Below, in pieces: positions 24,752 through 32,924 of a DNA stretch of 64,000 nt; position 1 is the stretch's first letter; each line of letters opens with the position of its first letter. The position numbers and the translations under genes were made by a program. The notes under the pieces were generated by a model. The model had not been told where the DNA came from, did not search any database, and saw only the letters and a program-made list of their open reading frames with translations. The stretch is taken from the NCBI RefSeq assembly GCF_026017845.1, contig NZ_CP100416.1, positions 7,441,326-7,505,325 on the forward strand, in the 5' to 3' direction. The stretch is from Amycolatopsis mediterranei. GTDB lineage: Bacteria > Actinomycetota > Actinomycetes > Mycobacteriales > Pseudonocardiaceae.

Positions 24752-25690
24752 ATGATCGAGGCACACCAGCTGACGAAGCGGTACGGGGAAAAGACCGCCG
24801 TGGACTCTTTGGACTTCACCGTCCAGCCGGGCACTGTCACCGGATTTCTCGGGCCCAACGGCGCGGGCAAGTCGACCACGATGCGGATGATCGTCGGGCT
24901 CGACGCGCCGACCAGCGGTTCGGTCGTGGTCAACGGCCGCCGCTACGCCGAGCACCGCGCGCCGCTGCAGGAGGTCGGGGTCCTGCTCGAGGCCAAGTCG
25001 GTGCACCCGGGCCGGTCGGCGTTCGACCACCTGCTCGCGCAGGCCCAGACCCACGGCATTCCGCGGCGGCGGGTCGACGAAGTGATCGAGCTGACCGGGC
25101 TGCAGCCGGTCGCGAAAAAGCGCGCGGGGAACTTCTCGCTCGGGATGGGCCAGCGGCTGGGGATCGCCGCGGCCCTGCTGGGCGACCCGGCGACGGTCAT
25201 CCTCGACGAACCGGTCAACGGCCTGGACCCCGAGGGCGTCCTCTGGATCCGCACCCTGCTCACCGACCTCGCCGCCGACGGCCGGACCGTCTTCATCTCC
25301 TCGCACCTGATGAGCGAAATGGCCCTCGTCGCCGAGCACCTCATCGTCGTCGGCCGGGGACGGCTGCTCGCCGACACCACCGTCCACGACCTCGTCCGGG
25401 ACGCCGGCGGCGACACCGTGCACGTGGCCACGGCCGAGCCGGGCCGGCTGCGTGAGGTCCTGGCCGGACCGGGCGTCGAGATCGCCGGCCGCACCGGCTC
25501 CGAGGAACTCCGGGTCAGCGGCCTCTCGGCCCGCTCCATCGGGATCAAGGCCGCCGAGCACGGCATCGCCCTGTTCGAACTCTCCCCCCGGACCGTCTCC
25601 CTCGAGGACGCCTTCATGGACCTGACCCGCGACGCCGTCGAGTACCACGGCGCCACCACCGGCATCGACACGCTCGGGAGCGCGGCATGA
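24752..25690 (+). CDS. ABC transporter ATP-binding protein (cassette 1)
   Basis: A 312-residue ABC ATPase of the drug/antibiotic-resistance type (BcrA/DrrA-like). Walker A is G-P-N-G-A-G-K-S-T (35-43), the signature is F-S-L-G-M-G-Q-R-L, Walker B is V-I-L-D-E-P-V-N-G-L-D-P, and the switch is S-S-H-L-M-S-E-M. The C-terminal extension of about 90 residues is typical for this subgroup. It overlaps the permease by ATGA. It is closely similar to the ATPase at 37886; both sit first in identical four-gene arrangements. Confidence 0.93.
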   Translation: MIEAHQLTKRYGEKTAVDSLDFTVQPGTVTGFLGPNGAGKSTTMRMIVGLDAPTSGSVVVNGRRYAEHRAPLQEVGVLLEAKSVHPGRSAFDHLLAQAQTHGIPRRRVDEVIELTGLQPVAKKRAGNFSLGMGQRLGIAAALLGDPATVILDEPVNGLDPEGVLWIRTLLTDLAADGRTVFISSHLMSEMALVAEHLIVVGRGRLLADTTVHDLVRDAGGDTVHVATAEPGRLREVLAGPGVEIAGRTGSEELRVSGLSARSIGIKAAEHGIALFELSPRTVSLEDAFMDLTRDAVEYHGATTGIDTLGSAA

Positions 25691-26526
25691 GCACCTTGAC
25701 CACGCCCGCGGCGCCCACCGCCCGGGCCGCCCGCCCGGCCTACCGCGTGACCGGACGCCACGTCCTGCGCTCGGAGTGGACGAAACTCTGGTCCCTGCGC
25801 TCCACCTGGATCACCCTCGGCCTCGGCCTGGTCTTCCTGGTGGCGTTCGGGCTGATCTCCGCCGCCCGGTACAACTCCAACATCAGCTCCGGCCAGCCAC
25901 TCGACCCGGACTTCGCCGGCGCCACCGCGCTGAGCCTGTCGCTCTTCGGGACGAACTTCGCGCAACTGGCGCTGGGCGTGCTGGGAGTGCTGGTCACCGC
26001 CGGCGAGTACTCCACCGGCATGATCCGCTCGACGCTGACCGGAGTCCCGCGCCGGCTGCCCGTGCTGTGGTCCAAGTCGGCGGTGTTCGGCATCGTCGCC
26101 CTGCTCGTCGGCGTGATCGGCGCGTTCCTCGCCTTCGTGTTCGGCAGCGCCATCGTGGCCGGGACACCCGCGGCGATGACACTGTCGGACACCGGTGTCC
26201 TGCGCAGCCTGCTGGGCGCCGGTCTCTACCTGGGCCTGGTCGGCGTGATCGGCGTCGCGCTCGGGGCCCTGCTGCGTTCGGTCGCCGGCGGCATCTCGGT
26301 CCTGGTCGGGGCGCTCATGCTGATCCCCGGCCTGATTTCGCTGCTCCCGAAGTCCTGGCAGGGTGACCTCAGCCCGTACCTGCCGAGCAACGCGGGACAG
26401 TCGATGTTCGCCCTGACCCACGACGCCACCAGCCTGGCACCGGGTACCGGGCTGCTGGTCTTCCTCGGCTGGACCGTCCTGCTGCTGGCCGGAGCCGCCT
26501 ACCGGCTGGCGCGGTCGGACGCTTGA
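25687..26526 (+). CDS. ABC-2 type transporter permease (cassette 1)
   Basis: A 279-residue membrane protein with six predicted hydrophobic spans, beginning after V-L-R-S-E-W-T-K-L-W-S-L-R-S-T, the N-terminal motif typical of ABC-2 permeases that pair with BcrA-like ATPases. The segment G-V-L-V-T-A-G-E-Y-S-T-G-M-I-R-S-T-L holds the conserved E-Y-x-T-G-M-I-R. It is coupled to the ATPase by an ATGA overlap. Export of a cell-wall-active compound or lipid is likely. A 34-bp palindrome stands 8 bases after its stop. Confidence 0.9.
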   Translation: MSTLTTPAAPTARAARPAYRVTGRHVLRSEWTKLWSLRSTWITLGLGLVFLVAFGLISAARYNSNISSGQPLDPDFAGATALSLSLFGTNFAQLALGVLGVLVTAGEYSTGMIRSTLTGVPRRLPVLWSKSAVFGIVALLVGVIGAFLAFVFGSAIVAGTPAAMTLSDTGVLRSLLGAGLYLGLVGVIGVALGALLRSVAGGISVLVGALMLIPGLISLLPKSWQGDLSPYLPSNAGQSMFALTHDATSLAPGTGLLVFLGWTVLLLAGAAYRLARSDA

Positions 26527-26533
26527 CCGAGCA

Positions 26534-26567
26534 CCGCCGGTGCGGCACCCGGGTGCCGCACCGGCGG
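26534..26567. terminator. 34-bp perfect palindrome between permease and kinase
   Basis: The arms are CCGCCGGTGCGGCACCC and its exact complement, with no loop bases (centre 26550/26551). It starts 8 bases after the permease stop and ends 20 bases before the kinase start. It could terminate or attenuate transcription from the ABC genes, leaving the kinase on its own promoter. Confidence 0.65.
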
Positions 26568-26587
26568 ACTTCCTCCACGATGGACAG

Positions 26588-27928
26588 GTGAGGCACGTGC
26601 GCACCGACGACCGGACCGGATCCGAGGCGATACCCGGCCCGGCCCCGTTGTGGACCGCTCCCCTGCCGGCGCACCCGCTGGTCACCCGGCTGACGCGGCT
26701 CGGCCAGCAGATCCGGCAGGCGGACCGGCGGCGCCCGTGGGTGCTGGATCTGGCCGTCGTTGCCGCGCTGTTCGCGATGTTCTGCCTGCCGGATCTGATT
26801 CCGCATGTTGAAGACGGGGGCCCGGAGGAACTCCTCCTCACCTTCAGGCACCTACCGCCGGCAGGCACCCTGGCGCTGCAGGCCGGCCTGGTGCTGCCCT
26901 TGCTGTGGCGGCGGCGGGCGCCGTCGGTTGCGCTGGCCCTGACCGCGGCGGCATTCCTCCTCCAGTGGTCGCTCGGGGTCGTCCTGCGCGCCGACGTCGC
27001 GCTGCTCGTGGCGCTCTACAGCGTGACCCTGCACGGGCGTCTGCGGCACCTGCCGTGGGCCTGCGCGGCCGAGGTCGCGCTCCTGATTCCCGTGGCCGCG
27101 CGGGTTTCCGGGTTCGTGTCGTTCTGGGAGGCGCTGTTCTTCCTGCTCACCGCGGTCACCGCGGCCGTCGCACTGGGGCTGGCCGTCCGGATCCGCCGGG
27201 CCCAGCTCGCCAGCCTGCGCGACCGCGCGGCCCAGCTGGAGATCGAACGCGACCAGCGCAGCAGGCTGGCCGCCGCCACCGAACGCGTCCGGGTGGCCCG
27301 CGAGATGCACGACATCGTCGGCCACAACCTCTCGGTCATCATCACGCTGGCCGACGGCGGCGCCTACGCCGCCGACGTCGCCCCCGAACGCAGCAAGGAA
27401 GCACTCCGGCTGGTCGGCGACGCCGGCCGTCAAGCGCTGGGCGAGCTGCGACGCATGCTGGGCGTGCTGCGCGAGAAGGGCGAAACACCCGAGCTCGAGC
27501 CCCAACCGGGCATCGCCGACCTCGACGCGTTGTGCGCGCGGCTCCGCGCGGCCGGCCCGGAGGTGGTCTACCGGTCCGCCGGCGAACTGGACACGCTCGA
27601 CCGGGGCGTGCAGCTGATGGCGTACCGCATCGTCCAGGAAGCACTCACGAACACGCTCAACCACGCCGGTCCCCACACCCGGATCGACGTCCTGATCGCC
27701 GCCGACGGCCGGGAGCTGCGCATTCGCGTCCGAGACAGCGGGCGCGATGACGGCCCGGCACAACCTGTCGCCCCGTCGGAGACGGGGAACGGGCTGGCGG
27801 GGATGCGGGAGCGTGCCGCACTGTACGGCGGCACGGTCGACGCGGGCCCCACGCCCACTGGCGGGTGGGTCGTCACGGCCGTTCTCGACCTCGCGCCGCT
27901 GCCCGCGGCACCTGGCGGGACACCGTGA
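26588..27928 (+). CDS. sensor histidine kinase, HisKA_3 type (cassette 1)
   Basis: About 446 residues from GTG 26588. Several membrane spans fill residues about 45-200, followed by a linker helix, the dimerisation box V-A-R-E-M-H-D-I-V-G-H-N-L-S-V with the phospho-accepting His, and a C-terminal ATPase ending in G-N-G-L-A-G-M-R-E-R. This is the NarL-type kinase subfamily. The reading frame is open to 26540, but that lies inside the palindrome; GTG 26588 follows an ACGATGG -10-like box by a few bases, suggesting a leaderless mRNA. GTGA overlap with the response regulator defines the pair. Confidence 0.9.
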   Translation: MRHVRTDDRTGSEAIPGPAPLWTAPLPAHPLVTRLTRLGQQIRQADRRRPWVLDLAVVAALFAMFCLPDLIPHVEDGGPEELLLTFRHLPPAGTLALQAGLVLPLLWRRRAPSVALALTAAAFLLQWSLGVVLRADVALLVALYSVTLHGRLRHLPWACAAEVALLIPVAARVSGFVSFWEALFFLLTAVTAAVALGLAVRIRRAQLASLRDRAAQLEIERDQRSRLAAATERVRVAREMHDIVGHNLSVIITLADGGAYAADVAPERSKEALRLVGDAGRQALGELRRMLGVLREKGETPELEPQPGIADLDALCARLRAAGPEVVYRSAGELDTLDRGVQLMAYRIVQEALTNTLNHAGPHTRIDVLIAADGRELRIRVRDSGRDDGPAQPVAPSETGNGLAGMRERAALYGGTVDAGPTPTGGWVVTAVLDLAPLPAAPGGTP

Positions 27929-28602
27929 CGACCATCCTCATCGCCGACGACCAGCCGTTGCAGCGCTTAGGTTTCCGCATGCTGCTGGACGCGACCCCGG
28001 ACACCGAAGTCGTCGGCGAAGCAGCCCACGGCGCGGAAGCCGTGCGCCGGACCGCGGAACTGCGGCCCGACGTCGTGCTCATGGACATCCGCATGCCCGG
28101 CATGGACGGCATCGAAGCCACCCGCCGGATCCTCGCCACCGGCGGCCGCTCCCGCGTCCTCGTCATGACCACCTTCGACCTGGACGAATACGCCTACGCC
28201 GCCCTCCGCGCGGGAGCCAGCGGGTTCCTCCTCAAAGACGCTCACCCCGAAGAACTGCTCGCCGGCATCAGAGCCGTCGCCGGCGGCGACGCCGTCATCG
28301 CCCCCGCCCTGACCCGGCGGCTTCTCGACACCTACGGCCACCGGCTCCCCGACGGCGGAGCCACGCCGACGCCACCCGCCGATCCTCGTTGGGAGTCGCT
28401 GACCGCCCGCGAACAGGACATCCTGGTGGCGATCGGGCAAGGATGGACCAACGGGGAGATCGCCGAGCGCCTCGTGCTGTCCGAATCGACGGTCAAGACC
28501 CATGTCGGGCGCGTGCTCGCGAAGATCGGTGCCCGCGACCGCATCCAGGCCGTCATCCTCGCCTACGACCTCGGCCTGACCCAACCGAACCCGCCCGCCT
28601 GA
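27925..28602 (+). CDS. response regulator, NarL/FixJ family (cassette 1)
   Basis: A 225-residue regulator. The receiver domain has acidic D8-D9, phosphorylation site Asp54 in V-L-M-D-I-R-M-P-G-M-D-G, and Lys in F-L-L-K-D. A LuxR-type HTH ends the protein (L-T-A-R-E-Q-D-I-L-V-A-I-G-Q-G-W-T-N-G-E-I-A). The GTG start overlaps the kinase stop. It presumably controls the cassette transporter. Its last 50 bases overlap a convergent small membrane ORF. Confidence 0.92.
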   Translation: MTTILIADDQPLQRLGFRMLLDATPDTEVVGEAAHGAEAVRRTAELRPDVVLMDIRMPGMDGIEATRRILATGGRSRVLVMTTFDLDEYAYAALRAGASGFLLKDAHPEELLAGIRAVAGGDAVIAPALTRRLLDTYGHRLPDGGATPTPPADPRWESLTAREQDILVAIGQGWTNGEIAERLVLSESTVKTHVGRVLAKIGARDRIQAVILAYDLGLTQPNPPA

Positions 28603-28855
28603 GCTGCACGGAGCGCCACGCCTCGACGGCGAACCCCAGCGCACAGACGATGGGCGACGCCACGGCGACCGCGCGGAGAAACCGCACCGGAACACCCGGC
28701 CGCGGGGTCACCGTCACGCCCGGCGGCAGGTCAGGCACCTGGAACCGCAACGACTTCGTCATGTGGCGCCAGACGAATATTTCCTTCCAGATGAGGTACC
28801 AGCTGATGGGCCAGGCCACCAACGCGACGGTCCGCAGCATCCGCATGACCGTCAT
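28553..28855 (-). CDS. small predicted membrane protein
   Basis: A 100-residue reading frame with two strongly hydrophobic segments, about residues 7-27 (V-A-L-V-A-W-P-I-S-W-Y-L-I-W) and 64-85 (A-V-A-V-A-S-P-I-V-C-A-L-G-F-A-V). The linker is rich in Pro. I do not recognise the family. It overlaps the end of the response regulator by 50 bases on the other strand. No clear ribosome site was found. The hydrophobic pattern and codon bias make it a plausible gene, but not a secure one. Confidence 0.45.
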   Translation of the reverse strand: MTVMRMLRTVALVAWPISWYLIWKEIFVWRHMTKSLRFQVPDLPPGVTVTPRPGVPVRFLRAVAVASPIVCALGFAVEAWRSVQLRRAGSVGSGRGRRRG

Positions 28856-28934
28856 TGTCCCCCAGCTTCGCGGGTTAACGCGCCTTTGCCTGACGCAAAC
28901 CGGTCGCTGACCGCATTCGCCATAACTTGGCGCC

Positions 28935-30314
28935 GTGGCCTCCATGTCGTCGGAACAGGACACCGGACGTCGAGTCCGGAGACCGCTCCTGGCCACGGCA
29001 CTCGGGGTCTTGGCGTTCCTGGTCCTGCTGGCCTCGGCGAGTGACGCACTGCCGTGGGCTTCGGGGTTCGATCTCGGCGTCCACTCCTGGGTGATCTCGC
29101 ACCGGACGGCCGCGCTCACCTCCGTCGCCGCAACGGTCACGTCGAGCGCGTCCTCGACGTTCACCACCCCCTTGGTGTTCGTGGTCGCGGCGGCGCTCAC
29201 CCCGGGAAACTTCCGTGCCCGGCTCGTCCGCGCCTGCCTCGTGCTCGCCGTGATGCTGTCCGCCGTGCTGTGCCGCTACGGGATTTCCGAACTGATCGCC
29301 CGCCCGCGTCCGTCCACTGCGGACTGGATGGTCCAGGCGGGTGGGTTGTCCTTCCCGTCGGGGCACACCTCCGACGGTGCCCTCGCCGCGGGCCTGATCG
29401 GGTGGCTCGTCGTCCGCCGGTTCGCCGGCCGGGTGACGCCGTGGGTGGTGTGGCTGATCGCGGCCGCGTACGCCCTCCTGATCGCCTGGACCCGGGTGTA
29501 CCTCGGGGTGCACTGGCCCACCGACGTCCTCGGCAGCCTGGCGTTCGCCACCGCGTGGCTGTCCGGCCCCCTCGTCCTGCAGCGGCTCGACGAACACCCG
29601 CTGCCGGCGACCACGGCACAATCGGGCCCGCCACGGCGAGTACGAAGCCGCGCTTGCGCTCGGCTTCCTGCCGCGCCCGGCCGCACTGGAGATCTGCCGC
29701 CCGTCCGCCGGGCACGCGCTGATCCCGGCTCTGAACCAGACCCGCACGGTCGGGCTGGTGACCCTCCCCGGCGCTTACGTCGGCGTGCTGCTCGGTGGCG
29801 CCGGGCCGGCCACCACGCTCGCGTGGTCGAGATCCGGGCTGAGGAACGTCGTGTAATCGGCGGGCTGCCCGCCGGCCGCCCGGGCACCAGGCACCCAAAC
29901 GCCTTCGCCGGGCAACGCGCCTGGCAAAGCCGCCAACCGGGCGGGCGAGTTCCCCGTGTCGCGGGTGGGATCGCGGGCGGTTTCCGCCGCACCCGGCGGG
30001 CCGGGTACCGGAACAGGCAGAGCGTCGGCACTCGGTGCGCTGTTGGCCGGCGGGTGCCTGGTGTAGTACCGGTTTTCGAGCGCGTTGACGATCGGGCCGG
30101 CACCCATCTGCCGCGCCCAGTCCGCGGTCCGCGCGGTGAAGGTGGCCGCTCCGGGAGCGGTGAGCGCCTGAACGTAGGTGATGGCGGGATAGGTGATGAG
30201 GAGAAGGAAGACCACGACCACCCGACGGAGGCGCCTTCGCGAACGCTTGACGGGTGGGCGGGACAGCTGCGGGTTCCGGGGCTGTGCGGCTGCGTCGACC
30301 ATGTTTCACGGTGA
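28935..30314 (+). CDS. PAP2 family phosphatase with aberrant C-terminal extension
   Basis: The first 225 residues are a membrane phosphatase of the PAP2 superfamily. The three motifs are E-L-I-A-R-P-R-P, L-S-F-P-S-G-H-T and T-R-V-Y-L-G-V-H-W-P-T-D, with five or six membrane spans. Such enzymes dephosphorylate lipid pyrophosphates or phosphates, including undecaprenyl-PP. After about base 29630 the frame runs on for over 200 Arg/Pro-rich residues that are out-of-frame readings of two other gene fragments (FetB-like on this strand, a phosphodiester glycosidase on the other). So the natural end was lost by recombination. GTG 28935 follows CATAACTT and looks leaderless; ATG 28944 is an alternative. 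Confidence 0.75.
   Translation: MASMSSEQDTGRRVRRPLLATALGVLAFLVLLASASDALPWASGFDLGVHSWVISHRTAALTSVAATVTSSASSTFTTPLVFVVAAALTPGNFRARLVRACLVLAVMLSAVLCRYGISELIARPRPSTADWMVQAGGLSFPSGHTSDGALAAGLIGWLVVRRFAGRVTPWVVWLIAAAYALLIAWTRVYLGVHWPTDVLGSLAFATAWLSGPLVLQRLDEHPLPATTAQSGPPRRVRSRACARLPAAPGRTGDLPPVRRARADPGSEPDPHGRAGDPPRRLRRRAARWRRAGHHARVVEIRAEERRVIGGLPAGRPGTRHPNAFAGQRAWQSRQPGGRVPRVAGGIAGGFRRTRRAGYRNRQSVGTRCAVGRRVPGVVPVFERVDDRAGTHLPRPVRGPRGEGGRSGSGERLNVGDGGIGDEEKEDHDHPTEAPSRTLDGWAGQLRVPGLCGCVDHVSR
29632..29826 (+). pseudogene. fragment of a FetB/YbbM-type ABC permease
   Basis: In another frame than the PAP2 gene the DNA reads E-A-A-L-A-L-G-F-L-P-R-P-A-A-L-E (E-x-x-L-A-L-G-A type helix), then A-L-I-P-A-L-N-Q-T-R-T-V-G-L-V-T-L-P-G-A and Y-V-G-V-L-L-G-G-A. 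That is the conserved core of UPF0014 metal-efflux permeases (FetB). About 65 of some 250 residues remain, with no start and an abrupt end. Confidence 0.65.
29775..30302 (-). pseudogene. N-terminal fragment of a phosphodiester glycosidase family protein
   Basis: A 175-residue frame. A basic N-terminus and one membrane span (V-V-V-V-F-L-L-L-I-T-Y-P) are followed by W-A-R-Q-M-G-A-G-P-I-V-N-A-L-E-N-R-Y-Y, L-P-G-E-G-V-W-V-P-G and L-S-P-D-L-D-H-A-S-V-V-A-G. This is the lead region of exported phosphodiester glycosidase (NAGPA-like) proteins, just before their catalytic domain. The catalytic domain is missing: the frame runs into the FetB fragment and stops. It lies 57 bases downstream of dedA on the same strand. 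Confidence 0.6.
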
Positions 30315-30358
30315 CGACGTCCGGGTTCGAACCAGTGAATCGTCTTGCTGGCGAACAG

Positions 30359-30991
30359 CTAAGAACGCCGGTCCGTTTCGGTGCGCCGCTTGCGGTCCCG
30401 GAGGAGTTCGAGACCGAGCGGGATGAGCGAGACGATGACGACGAGCGCGACGACGGGAAGCAGGTACTGGTCGATACCCGGAATGCTCGAGCCGAGCACG
30501 TACCCGGCGATCGTGACGCCGAGCGACCAGAGCAGCCCGCCGATGACCTGCCACATCGTGAAGGTCCGAGCGGGCGCTTCGAGGATGCCGGCGAGCGGGT
30601 TCAGGACCGTGCGGACCACCGGGACGAACCGGGCGAGGACGATGGCCTTGGCGTGGCCGTAGCGGCTGAAGAGTTCTTCGGCTCTGACCAGACCGCGGTG
30701 CAGGTGCGGATTCCGGGTCTTGGCGAGGAGCGCACGGCCACCGCGCCGGCCGATGAGGAAGCCCGTCTGCGCGCCGAGAAGCGCTCCGGCGACGGCGGCG
30801 ATCAACACGGCGGGCAGCGACAGGTGGACGGCGGCGGTGGCGCTGGTGGTGCAGAACAGGCCGGCGGTGAACAGCAGGGAGTCGCCGGGCAGGAAGAATC
30901 CGATCAACAGGCCGGTCTCGGCGAAGAGGACGAGGAACACGCCCGCTGTGCCGAGGCTCGACAACCACGACGTCGCGCTCAACGGGTTCAT
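30359..30991 (-). CDS. DedA family membrane protein
   Basis: About 210 residues. The conserved DedA features are F-A-E-T-G-L-L-I-G-F-F-L-P-G-D-S-L-L near the N-terminus, G-x-x-x-G-F-L-I-G-R-R-G-G and A-R-F-V-P-V-V-R-T-V-L-N-P-L-A-G in the middle, with four to five membrane spans. DedA proteins are lipid scramblases or flippases, and some recycle undecaprenyl phosphate. ATG 30991 (GGAAGG upstream) is preferred; the frame is open to ATG 31033. The upstream region carries two TTCTAC boxes, matching boxes before uppP and the MGDG gene. Confidence 0.9.
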   Translation of the reverse strand: MNPLSATSWLSSLGTAGVFLVLFAETGLLIGFFLPGDSLLFTAGLFCTTSATAAVHLSLPAVLIAAVAGALLGAQTGFLIGRRGGRALLAKTRNPHLHRGLVRAEELFSRYGHAKAIVLARFVPVVRTVLNPLAGILEAPARTFTMWQVIGGLLWSLGVTIAGYVLGSSIPGIDQYLLPVVALVVIVSLIPLGLELLRDRKRRTETDRRS

Positions 30992-31033
30992 CGGAGGGAC
31001 CGCCTTCCGCCGGCGTGGGAGCCAGGCCATCAC

Positions 31034-31061
31034 TTCTACAACTTAGTAGTAGTTCTACACC
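31034..31061. promoter_or_regulatory. candidate BlaI-type operator before dedA (site A)
   Basis: Read on the dedA strand: GTGTAGAAC, then TACTACTAA, then GTTGTAGAAG. Two TGTAGAA half-sites lie 19 bases apart, with GTAGTA between. The DNA is conspicuously AT-richer than its surroundings. BlaI/MecI repressors are known to use TACA/TGTA dyads, and a BlaI gene lies 1.5 kb away. Confidence 0.5.
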
Positions 31062-31321
31062 CGTGTTGTCTTCGGCATCCACCCGGCCGGTGCCGGCCGA
31101 CGACACCGGACCGGCCCGTGCGCCATCGTGACTGCCCGCCCCACAACAGTCGACACGTCGGGCGACTCCCCACCGTCAACCGCAAAAGGCCGGTTTTACC
31201 TGTTTCCGAAGGAATTTTAGCCATTCGCCAACCTTGCCCGGAAAGAACTTCTCGGCATAATGAGGTTCGCCTCACCTATTTGAGGGACCGGCCGCGACGC
31301 CGGCCCGGTCCCGGAGCCGCG

Positions 31322-31597
31322 ACGGTCGGCGAGCTGGACGCTTCCACGACGGCTGCACCCGCCGCACGGCTGGCGTTGACGATCGCCGCCGGAATCGGCC
31401 TGCACAACTTCGCCGAGGGCCTCGCCATCGGCAGTTCCGCCGCCGCAGGCGACCTGAGCCTGGCACTGCTGCTGGTGATCGGATTCGGATTGCACGACGC
31501 CACCGAAGGCTTCGGCATCGCCGCCGGCCAAGCCGCGGCGGTCTTGACCCAGCAGGAGGCCCTCCTCCCGTCCGGTAGTGTTTCTACATACACGTAG
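31322..31597 (+). pseudogene. internal fragment of a ZIP family metal transporter
   Basis: The frame reads A-A-G-I-G-L-H-N-F-A-E-G-L-A-I-G and L-V-I-G-F-G-L-H-D-A-T-E-G-F-G-I, the paired metal-binding helices of ZIP transporters (H-N-x-x-E-G and H-x-x-x-E-G). Only about 80 residues are left, with no start and an end just before uppP. Divalent-metal transport cannot be expected from it. Confidence 0.6.
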
Positions 31598-31599
31598 AA
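31582..31599. promoter_or_regulatory. candidate BlaI-type operator before uppP (site B)
   Basis: TTCTAC, six bases, GTAGAA: an exact dyad 20 bases before the uppP GTG. The same hexamers occur before dedA and before the MGDG-synthase-like gene. Confidence 0.6.
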
Positions 31600-31618
31600 C
31601 AAACCTCGGGAAGGCATC

Positions 31619-32524
31619 GTGCTGGACTACTTCGAAGCGATCGTCGTCGGCGCCTTCCAGGGCGTCACCGAGCTGTTCCCGGTCTCCAGCCTCGGCCACT
31701 CCGTGCTGATCCCCGCCGTCGTCGGGGGCCAGTGGGCGAAGGACCTGGACGTGTCGGCTCCCGAGTCGCCGTACCTGGCGTTCATCGTCGGGCTGCACGT
31801 GGCGACCGCCGCCGCGCTGCTGCTGTTCTTCCGCCGGGACTGGGTCCGGATCATCGGCGGGTTCTTCAGCTCGATCCGGCACCGCCGGGTCGACACACCG
31901 GCCGAGCGGCTCGCCTGGCTCATCGTGCTCGCGACCATCCCGGTCGGGGTCACCGGGCTCCTGCTGGAACACCTGTTCCGGACCACGCTGGGCAAGCCGA
32001 TCCCGGCCGCGGCGTTCCTGATCGCCAACGGCGTGGTGCTCTACGGCGGCGAACTGCTGCGCCGCCGGGCGAACGCGACCCCTGTCCCGGCCGACGCACC
32101 CGGCGCGGCCGCCGACACGGACGCCGCGGCCGACGAACGGCTGTCCCGGATGTCGTTCGGCCGCGGCACGCTGATCGGCACCGCGCAGGTGCTGGCGCTG
32201 CTGCCCGGCATCAGCCGCTCCGGCGTCACGATGGTCGCCGGGCTGCTGCGCGGGCTGTCGCACGAAGACGCCGCCCGCTTCTCCTTCCTGCTGGCCACGC
32301 CCGTGATCCTCGCGGCCGGGGTGCTGAAGATCCCCGACCTCTTCGGCCCGCTCGGCACCGGCATCCACGGCCAAGTCCTCGCCGGCAGTGCCGCGTCGTT
32401 CATCAGCGCCTACCTCGCGGTCCGGTTCCTCACCCGCTACTTCCACACACGGACGCTGACGCCGTTCGCGATCTACTGCGTGCTCGCCGGAGCGGGTGCC
32501 CTGGCCGTGCTCACCCTCCGCTGA
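31619..32524 (+). CDS. uppP: undecaprenyl-diphosphatase (UppP/BacA)
   Basis: A 301-residue polytopic membrane enzyme that converts undecaprenyl diphosphate to the monophosphate carrier used for peptidoglycan and other envelope polymers. The two active-site regions are present: Q-G-V-T-E-L-F-P-V-S-S-L-G-H-S (14-28) and L-P-G-I-S-R-S-G-V-T-M (195-205). A hydrophilic Ala/Asp loop around residues 150-175 is longer than in E. coli BacA. GTG 31619 has GGGAAGG upstream. A TTCTAC-N6-GTAGAA dyad covers its promoter. It is followed 25 bases later by the BlaI/M56 pair, so regulator and target are adjacent. Confidence 0.93.
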   Translation: MLDYFEAIVVGAFQGVTELFPVSSLGHSVLIPAVVGGQWAKDLDVSAPESPYLAFIVGLHVATAAALLLFFRRDWVRIIGGFFSSIRHRRVDTPAERLAWLIVLATIPVGVTGLLLEHLFRTTLGKPIPAAAFLIANGVVLYGGELLRRRANATPVPADAPGAAADTDAAADERLSRMSFGRGTLIGTAQVLALLPGISRSGVTMVAGLLRGLSHEDAARFSFLLATPVILAAGVLKIPDLFGPLGTGIHGQVLAGSAASFISAYLAVRFLTRYFHTRTLTPFAIYCVLAGAGALAVLTLR

Positions 32525-32549
32525 TACGACAGCGGTGTAGATTCGGGAC

Positions 32550-32924
32550 ATGCGGAAGGAATCGGCGCGGCGCGCGCCCGGCGCCCTCGAGGCCGAGGTG
32601 CTGAGCGTGCTGTGGAGCGCGGACGAACCCCTGTCCCCCACCGACGTCCAAGCCCGCCTCGAGGACGAACTCGCCTACACGACGGTCGTGACGATCCTGA
32701 CCCGGCTGCACGACAAGGGTGTCGCATCGCGCGAGAAGCACGGCCGGTCCTTCCGCTATCACGCCGTCGACGACGAAGCCGGGCTGGCCGCCCGGAAGAT
32801 GACGAAGGTCCTCGACAACGAGCCCGACCGCGACAGCGTCCTGGCCCGGTTCGTGACGCAGCTGTCCGAATCGGATGAAGCGGTTCTGCGGGACCTGTTG
32901 CGGGGGAAAGGCCGCCCGAGGTGA
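32550..32924 (+). CDS. blaI: BlaI/MecI/CopY family transcriptional repressor
   Basis: A 124-residue winged-helix repressor: G-A-L-E-A-E-V-L-S-V-L-W, L-S-P-T-D-V-Q-A-R-L, the recognition helix A-Y-T-T-V-V-T-I-L-T-R-L-H-D-K-G and the wing R-E-K-H-G-R-S-F-R-Y. Its C-terminal helices form the dimer and contain the region that is cut on induction. The ATG is 7 bases after a TAGATT -10-like box, so it looks leaderless, and the same box contains a TGTAGA half-site, suggesting autoregulation. The stop overlaps the M56 protease start (GTGA). Confidence 0.92.
   Translation: MRKESARRAPGALEAEVLSVLWSADEPLSPTDVQARLEDELAYTTVVTILTRLHDKGVASREKHGRSFRYHAVDDEAGLAARKMTKVLDNEPDRDSVLARFVTQLSESDEAVLRDLLRGKGRPR

Noticed and set aside
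30318..30345. A tRNA-like T-arm (GGTTCGAACC) between dedA and the glycosidase fragment
   Set aside because: The flanking stem has mismatches on both strands, and no acceptor, D or anticodon stem can be folded upstream, so it is neither a tRNA gene nor a safe attachment site.
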